Shown here: positions 59,436 to 64,000 of the stretch, piece by piece
Numbering within the stretch: position 1 is the stretch's first letter
Layout of the letters: each line of letters starts with the position of its first letter
The notes under the pieces: model-generated
The model's database searches: none
What the model was told of the DNA's origin: nothing
The model's input: the letters and a program-made list of their open reading frames with translations, nothing else
Program-made: the position numbers and the translations under genes
Assembly: GCF_001573155.1 (NCBI RefSeq)
Contig: NZ_JRWG01000009.1
Coordinates: 1-64,000 of the forward strand
Length of the DNA: 64,000 nucleotides
Direction of reading: 5' to 3'
Origin: Aequorivita aquimaris
Lineage (GTDB): Bacteria > Bacteroidota > Bacteroidia > Flavobacteriales > Flavobacteriaceae

Positions 59436-62400
59436 CTAATGTTTTTTAATGCTTATACGTGTTTCAATATCGTCAAATGCAATTTCCGTTCCCTCTTCAA
59501 TTTTAGGCTGAAACTGCAAAACCTCGGTTAATGTCTCTTCATTTATATACTTCAGGTTTTGGGTTACCGCATCCGTTAGTTTTTCGTTCTCCTCAAGGGC
59601 GACCTCAATTCTGTCGGTCACTTCAAAACCACTGTCTTTTCTAAGGTTTTGAATTCTGTTTACCAATTCCCTGGCTATTCCTTCATTCCGCAACTCGGGG
59701 GTTATGGTAACATCCAGTGCCACAGTAACTCCGTTTGCGTTTGCAACCAACCAGCCCTCAATATCCTGCGAACTGATGATTACGTCAGCGAGCGCCAAAA
59801 TAGTACTTTTTTCGTTAATAAAAACTGATATTTGCCCGTCTTTTTCCAAAGTTGCAATTTGCTGTTGGTCAAAGGCTGAAATGGCAGCCGCCACGGCTTT
59901 CATATCTTTTCCAAAACGTGGGCCCAGCGCCTTAAAATCTGGCTTTATCTGTTTTACCAGCATGCCCGAGCCTTCGTCTATCAGTTCTATTTCCTTTACG
60001 TTTACTTCGCTTTTAATCAATTCTGAAACCGCTAAAATTTCTTCCTTTTCAGAATCTTCCAAAACCGGAATCATTATTTTTTGGAGCGGTTGGCGTACTT
60101 TTATTTTCTCTTTCTGTCGTAACGAAAGCACCAGCGACGATATTGTCTGCGCCTTCTGCATCTTGTGCTCCAACTTTTTATCGATGAACGATGCGTCCGC
60201 TTTTGGGAAGTCGGTTAAATGTACCGATTCCATACCTTCTTTTGAAGTGCCGGCCGTCAAATCCTTATAGAGTCTATCCATAAAGAAGGGAGCTACGGGA
60301 GCGCCCAATTTTGCAACGGTTTCCAAACAGGTGTAAAGGGTTTGGTAGGCCGAAATTTTATCGTCATTATAGCTGCCTTTCCAATATCTTCTTCGGCTTA
60401 ATCGCACAAACCAGTTGCTCAAGTTTTCCTGTACAAATTCTGAAATGGCACGTGTAGCCTTGGTTGGCTCGTAATCTGCGTAATACTCGTCCACTTTTTG
60501 GATGAGCGTGTGCAATTCTGATAATATCCAGCGGTCAATCTCCGGGCGTTTTTCCAGCGGAAGATCTTTTTCAATATACTCAAAATTATCGAGATTGGCG
60601 TAAAGACTGAAGAAACTGTACGTATTGTAAAGTGTTCCGAAGAATTTATTGCGCACTTCCGAAATGCCGTCCTGGTCAAACTTTAAGTTGTCCCAAGGAT
60701 TTGCGTTGCTGATCATATACCAGCGCGTGGCATCGGGACCGAAAACGTCCAAAGTTTCAAAAGGATCCACGGCATTGCCGAGACGCTTGCTCATTTTCTG
60801 GCCGTTTTTGTCCAAAACAAGTCCGTTTGAAACTACGTTTTTATAGGCAACATCGTCAAAAATCATGGTGGCGATTGCATGCAGGGTGTAAAACCAGCCA
60901 CGGGTTTGGTCCACGCCTTCCGCAATAAAATCTGCCTTTCTCCACGTATTCTCTACCTTTTCCTTATTTTCGAAAGGATAGTGCCATTGTGCATAGGGCA
61001 TGCTTCCGCTGTCGAACCATACATCTATCAAATCGGCTTCGCGCTTCATGGGTTTTCCGCTTGGGGAAACCAGGATTATTTCGTCAACAATATTTTTATG
61101 TAGGTCAACCTTTGCATAGTTTTCTTCGGAAAAATCGCCGGGTTTGAAATTTTCGAAAATGTTTTTCGGCATCAATCCCGCGCCTACGGATTTGTCCATT
61201 TCCGTCATTAATTCTTCCACCGAACCTATGATTATTTCTTCCTTGCCATCCTCCGTTCTCCAAATGGGCAACGGAATTCCCCAATAGCGGGAGCGGGAAA
61301 GGTTCCAATCGTTTGCGTTTGCAAGCCAGTTGCCAAAACGGCCTTCGCCAGTAGCTTTTGGTTTCCAGTTTATTTCTTTGTTCAATTCGAACATTCTATC
61401 GCGGAATTCGGTCACTTTTATAAACCACGAATCCAGCGGATAATATAGAATAGGCTTATCGGTACGCCAGCAGTTTGGATAGCTGTGCAAATATTTTTCA
61501 ACTTTGAAGGCCTTGTTTTCGGTCTTCAATTTTATTGCGATTTCAACATCTACCGATTTTTCGGGCACTTCGGCATCATCGTAATACTCGTTCTTTACAT
61601 ATTTACCTGCAAGCTCCTTCATCTCCGGACGGAATTTTCCTTGCAAATCCACAAGTGGAACCAGATTTCCATTTTCGTCTTTTACCAACATTGGCGGAAT
61701 TTCTGGAGTTGCTTCCTTGGCAACCTTGGCATCATCGGCACCAAAAGTGGGCGCGGTGTGTACGATTCCCGTTCCGTCTTCCGTAGTAACGAAATCGCCC
61801 GCAATTACTCTGAAAGCGTTTTCAGGATTGTCGTGCGGCTTTGCATAATCCAAAAGCTGTTCGTATCGAATTCCGACTAAATCGGCACCTTTAAATTCTT
61901 TCGCAATAAAATAGGGGATTACCTTATCGCCCTGTTTGTATGATTCGAGGATTTCCTCGTTTGGTTTTTCCTCATAATTCTTCGCGAACTGGTTTGCAAC
62001 CAAATTTTTTGCGAGAATTACATTTATGGGCTGGAAAGTATATTGGTTAAAAGTTTTCACCAAAACATAATCAATCTTGGGGCCCACGGTCAATGCGGTA
62101 TTGCTGGGAAGCGTCCACGGCGTAGTGGTCCAAGCGAGGAACCAAATGTTGTTTGATTCTTCGCCAAGGAAATCGGGCAAGGTTTCGGCCATTGCCTTAA
62201 ATTGTGCCACCACCGTAGTATCGGTAATATCTTGATAGGTTCCCGGCTGGTTGAGTTCGTGCGAGCTCAAGCCCGTTCCCGCTTTTGGGGAGTAGGGTTG
62301 AATGGTGTAGCCTTTGTAAATTAAGTCTTTGTTGTAGATTTCTTTCAAAAGCCACCAAACGGTTTCCATATATTTTGGCTCGTAGGTAACGTAGGGGTCT

Positions 62401-62840
62401 TCCATATCAACCCAATACCCGGCGCGCTCGGTAAGGTTGTTCCAAACGTCTGTGTAGCGCATTACCGCTTTTTTGCAGGCTGCGTTGTATTCTTCCACCG
62501 AAATCTTTGTCCCGATGTCTTCCTTGGTGATGCCGAGTTCTTTTTCAACGCCCAATTCTATGGGCAAGCCGTGCGTGTCCCAGCCTGCCTTCCGGTCAAC
62601 TTTAAAGCCTTTTTGGGTTTTGTAACGGCAGAAAATATCTTTTATGGCGCGCGCCATAACGTGATGTATCCCGGGAAGACCGTTGGCAGATGGTGGCCCT
62701 TCAAAAAACACAAATGGCTCCGCTCCTTCGCGAATGGAAATACTCTGCTCAAAGATGTTTTCTTCTTTCCAAAAATTGAGTACTTCTTCCGCCAGTTTAG
62801 GGAGGTCCAACCCTTTGTATTCTTTAAATTTTTTGCTCAT
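59436..62840 (-). CDS. ileS: Isoleucyl-tRNA synthetase with permuted HxGH signature
   Basis: 1134 residues from ATG 62840 (MSKKFKEYKGLDLPKLAEEV); an earlier in-frame ATG at 62879 adds 13 unlikely residues. The class I signature lies at residues 53-62 as NGLPGIHHVM, so HxGH has become GxHH (GIHH, 57-60). The second signature is KMSKR at 60783-60797. The editing domain (AWTTTPWTLPSNTALTVGPK, TEDGTGIVHTAPTFGADDAK) and the anticodon-binding C-terminal domain follow; the long C-terminal extension of about 250 residues is as in the large, eukaryote-like IleRS2 type. It charges tRNA-Ile. Confidence 0.95.
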   Translation of the reverse strand: MSKKFKEYKGLDLPKLAEEVLNFWKEENIFEQSISIREGAEPFVFFEGPPSANGLPGIHHVMARAIKDIFCRYKTQKGFKVDRKAGWDTHGLPIELGVEKELGITKEDIGTKISVEEYNAACKKAVMRYTDVWNNLTERAGYWVDMEDPYVTYEPKYMETVWWLLKEIYNKDLIYKGYTIQPYSPKAGTGLSSHELNQPGTYQDITDTTVVAQFKAMAETLPDFLGEESNNIWFLAWTTTPWTLPSNTALTVGPKIDYVLVKTFNQYTFQPINVILAKNLVANQFAKNYEEKPNEEILESYKQGDKVIPYFIAKEFKGADLVGIRYEQLLDYAKPHDNPENAFRVIAGDFVTTEDGTGIVHTAPTFGADDAKVAKEATPEIPPMLVKDENGNLVPLVDLQGKFRPEMKELAGKYVKNEYYDDAEVPEKSVDVEIAIKLKTENKAFKVEKYLHSYPNCWRTDKPILYYPLDSWFIKVTEFRDRMFELNKEINWKPKATGEGRFGNWLANANDWNLSRSRYWGIPLPIWRTEDGKEEIIIGSVEELMTEMDKSVGAGLMPKNIFENFKPGDFSEENYAKVDLHKNIVDEIILVSPSGKPMKREADLIDVWFDSGSMPYAQWHYPFENKEKVENTWRKADFIAEGVDQTRGWFYTLHAIATMIFDDVAYKNVVSNGLVLDKNGQKMSKRLGNAVDPFETLDVFGPDATRWYMISNANPWDNLKFDQDGISEVRNKFFGTLYNTYSFFSLYANLDNFEYIEKDLPLEKRPEIDRWILSELHTLIQKVDEYYADYEPTKATRAISEFVQENLSNWFVRLSRRRYWKGSYNDDKISAYQTLYTCLETVAKLGAPVAPFFMDRLYKDLTAGTSKEGMESVHLTDFPKADASFIDKKLEHKMQKAQTISSLVLSLRQKEKIKVRQPLQKIMIPVLEDSEKEEILAVSELIKSEVNVKEIELIDEGSGMLVKQIKPDFKALGPRFGKDMKAVAAAISAFDQQQIATLEKDGQISVFINEKSTILALADVIISSQDIEGWLVANANGVTVALDVTITPELRNEGIARELVNRIQNLRKDSGFEVTDRIEVALEENEKLTDAVTQNLKYINEETLTEVLQFQPKIEEGTEIAFDDIETRISIKKH

Positions 62841-62866
62841 AAATATGGGTGTTGCAATAAAGTTTG

Positions 62867-62874
62867 CAAAAGTA
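62867..62874 (-). promoter_or_regulatory. Predicted -7 promoter element of ileS
   Basis: On the minus strand this reads TACTTTTG, matching TAnnTTTG, and ends 26 bases before the ileS ATG at 62840. Confidence 0.55.
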
Positions 62875-63083
62875 AACAATTTTGAAGAAATGCATCATGG
62901 TTTTGCGAAAGAGAAAAGAACCGATATTGTATGAAATAATAATACGCTTAAATGAAAAATCCAGCAGCTTTTTCAACTTTTTTGAAGGGTTTTTTCCCAA
63001 AAGAGGTTCATAATTTTGAATACTCCATTTTTTCCCCCAAATTTGAAGTCTTTTTAAAGCTTTCTCTATAATACAGTTAACTA

Positions 63084-64000
63084 ATGAAGAAAATATATCT
63101 TTTCCTGCTTCTTGCAATTTCACTAGCTTCAGTTCAATCACAAATACTTGACCCCGTAAAATGGTCCACTAGTGTAAAGAAAATATCGGAGACCGAATAC
63201 GATCTTATTGCAAAAGCTACGATTGAAGACAAATGGCATCTTTACTCTCAGGAAGTTCCACCAGATGGGCCATTGCCAACACTTTTTACTTTTGAGAAAA
63301 ATGCCGCATATAAAGCTGTAGGAAAAATAAAGGAAAGCAAAGGAGTTACCGAACACGACCCTGTCTTTGACATGGTAATTACATTTTTTGCAAACACTGC
63401 AACATTTACAAAACGAATACAATTAACCGGAAATAAAGGCACTACCGTCAAAGGCGAGGTAGAATTCATGGTTTGCGATGATACACGCTGCTTACCTCCT
63501 GCCTATGCTGATTTAGTTTTTGAGATACCTGCGCCCCAAAAAACTGAAGCAGTTGTTACCACTGAAAACACTGATAACACCAAAGTATCAGAAGAAACCA
63601 CTGAAATTGTGGAAAACACCGTCGTGGCTGACACCTTATTAGAAACTAATGAAGTAGTAAATGACACTGTTAAATCAACTTCAGACGAGTCACTTGCAGC
63701 TCTTGAACAAAATAAAAAACAAGATAAAAAAGGACTTTGGACTATTTTTATTGTTGCATTCTTATTCGGTTTTACTGCCCTATTAACCCCCTGTGTTTTC
63801 CCCATGATCCCAATGACCGTGAGCTTTTTTACAAAACAAAGCAAATCTAAGGCAGCGGGTATTAAAAATGCTATTATTTACGGCATTGCCATAATCGTAA
63901 TTTACGTGGTTTTGGGGGCTATTGTAACCGCAATTTTTGGTGCTGATGCTCTCAATGCGCTCTCCACAAATGTCTGGTTCAACATCATCTTTTTCTTGCT
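63084..64000 (+). CDS. dsbD: Thiol:disulfide interchange protein DsbD, N-terminal part (runs off the window)
   Basis: The frame opens at ATG 63084 (MKKIYLFLLLAISLASVQSQ, signal peptide) and is still open at base 64000, giving about 305 residues. Residues 25-150 look like the periplasmic DsbDalpha domain (EVEFMVCDDTRCLPPAYADL carries the Cys pair VCDDTRC). An acidic Thr/Glu-rich linker follows (residues 155-210), then the first membrane segments: WTIFIVAFLFGFTALLTPCVFPMIPMT, where the membrane Cys (TPCVFPMIP) is the electron-transfer residue. The protein passes electrons from cytoplasmic thioredoxin to the periplasm. The C-terminal thioredoxin domain is outside the window. Confidence 0.93.
   Translation, partial: MKKIYLFLLLAISLASVQSQILDPVKWSTSVKKISETEYDLIAKATIEDKWHLYSQEVPPDGPLPTLFTFEKNAAYKAVGKIKESKGVTEHDPVFDMVITFFANTATFTKRIQLTGNKGTTVKGEVEFMVCDDTRCLPPAYADLVFEIPAPQKTEAVVTTENTDNTKVSEETTEIVENTVVADTLLETNEVVNDTVKSTSDESLAALEQNKKQDKKGLWTIFIVAFLFGFTALLTPCVFPMIPMTVSFFTKQSKSKAAGIKNAIIYGIAIIVIYVVLGAIVTAIFGADALNALSTNVWFNIIFFL

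Overview
The window is chromosomal DNA from a member of the Bacteroidota, most likely a marine-type Flavobacteriaceae (an Aequorivita-like genus would fit, but that is only an impression). The evidence is AT-rich DNA with little Shine-Dalgarno signal, promoters with the Bacteroidota -7 element TAnnTTTG, type IX secretion (T9SS) sorting domains, PorP/SprF, several TonB-dependent receptors with an N-terminal carboxypeptidase-like domain, and many proteins of families typical of this group. No rRNA, tRNA or CRISPR array was seen.

Layout. 1-3300 is a mobile and accessory edge: an IS1182-type transposase running off the left end, a large palindromic repeat, a RelB/ParE-type toxin-antitoxin pair, an IS110 transposase remnant, and a 1.2-kb IS3-family element whose orfB carries two frameshifts. 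3354-11198 holds exported TPR and propeller proteins, Xaa-Pro aminopeptidase, a hydrolase, small proteins and thiL. 11368-16064 is a run of surface proteins ending in an MbnP-like/di-haem peroxidase (MbnH-like) pair. 16219-24076 is a long SUF iron-sulfur operon (A-type carrier, sufB, C, D, S, E, a DUF59 protein) with four extra genes in or at the end of it, one of them a four-helix-bundle gene bracketed by mirrored heptamer repeats. 24190-32017 holds a DUF3078 outer-membrane protein, hflX, and an adhesin-SprF-OmpA gliding/T9SS cluster.

32539-43338 is envelope and nutrient uptake: two TonB receptors, a DUF5689 lipoprotein, a secreted endonuclease-like protein, an M23 peptidase and DUF3108. 43443-45921 is tyrosine catabolism (hppD, hmgA). 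46038-50610 holds a patatin/barrel fusion and uvrC, separated by a striking 41-bp tandem repeat array. 50748-53450 is a His-rich exported protein plus a TonB receptor, probably metal related. 53508-57465 is a RimK-RimB-RimK-aspartoacylase operon followed by 5-formyl-THF cyclo-ligase. 57498-64000 ends with CD225/DUF2752 membrane proteins, lspA, a DksA-like protein, ileS with a permuted HxGH signature, and the start of dsbD.

The most notable items are the GIHH signature of IleRS, the 41-bp array in front of the patatin gene, the four-helix cassette inside the suf operon, the perfect palindrome in front of the suf promoter, the MbnP/MbnH-like pair and the doubled RimK operon. All functional statements are from reading motifs by eye; no database search was run.
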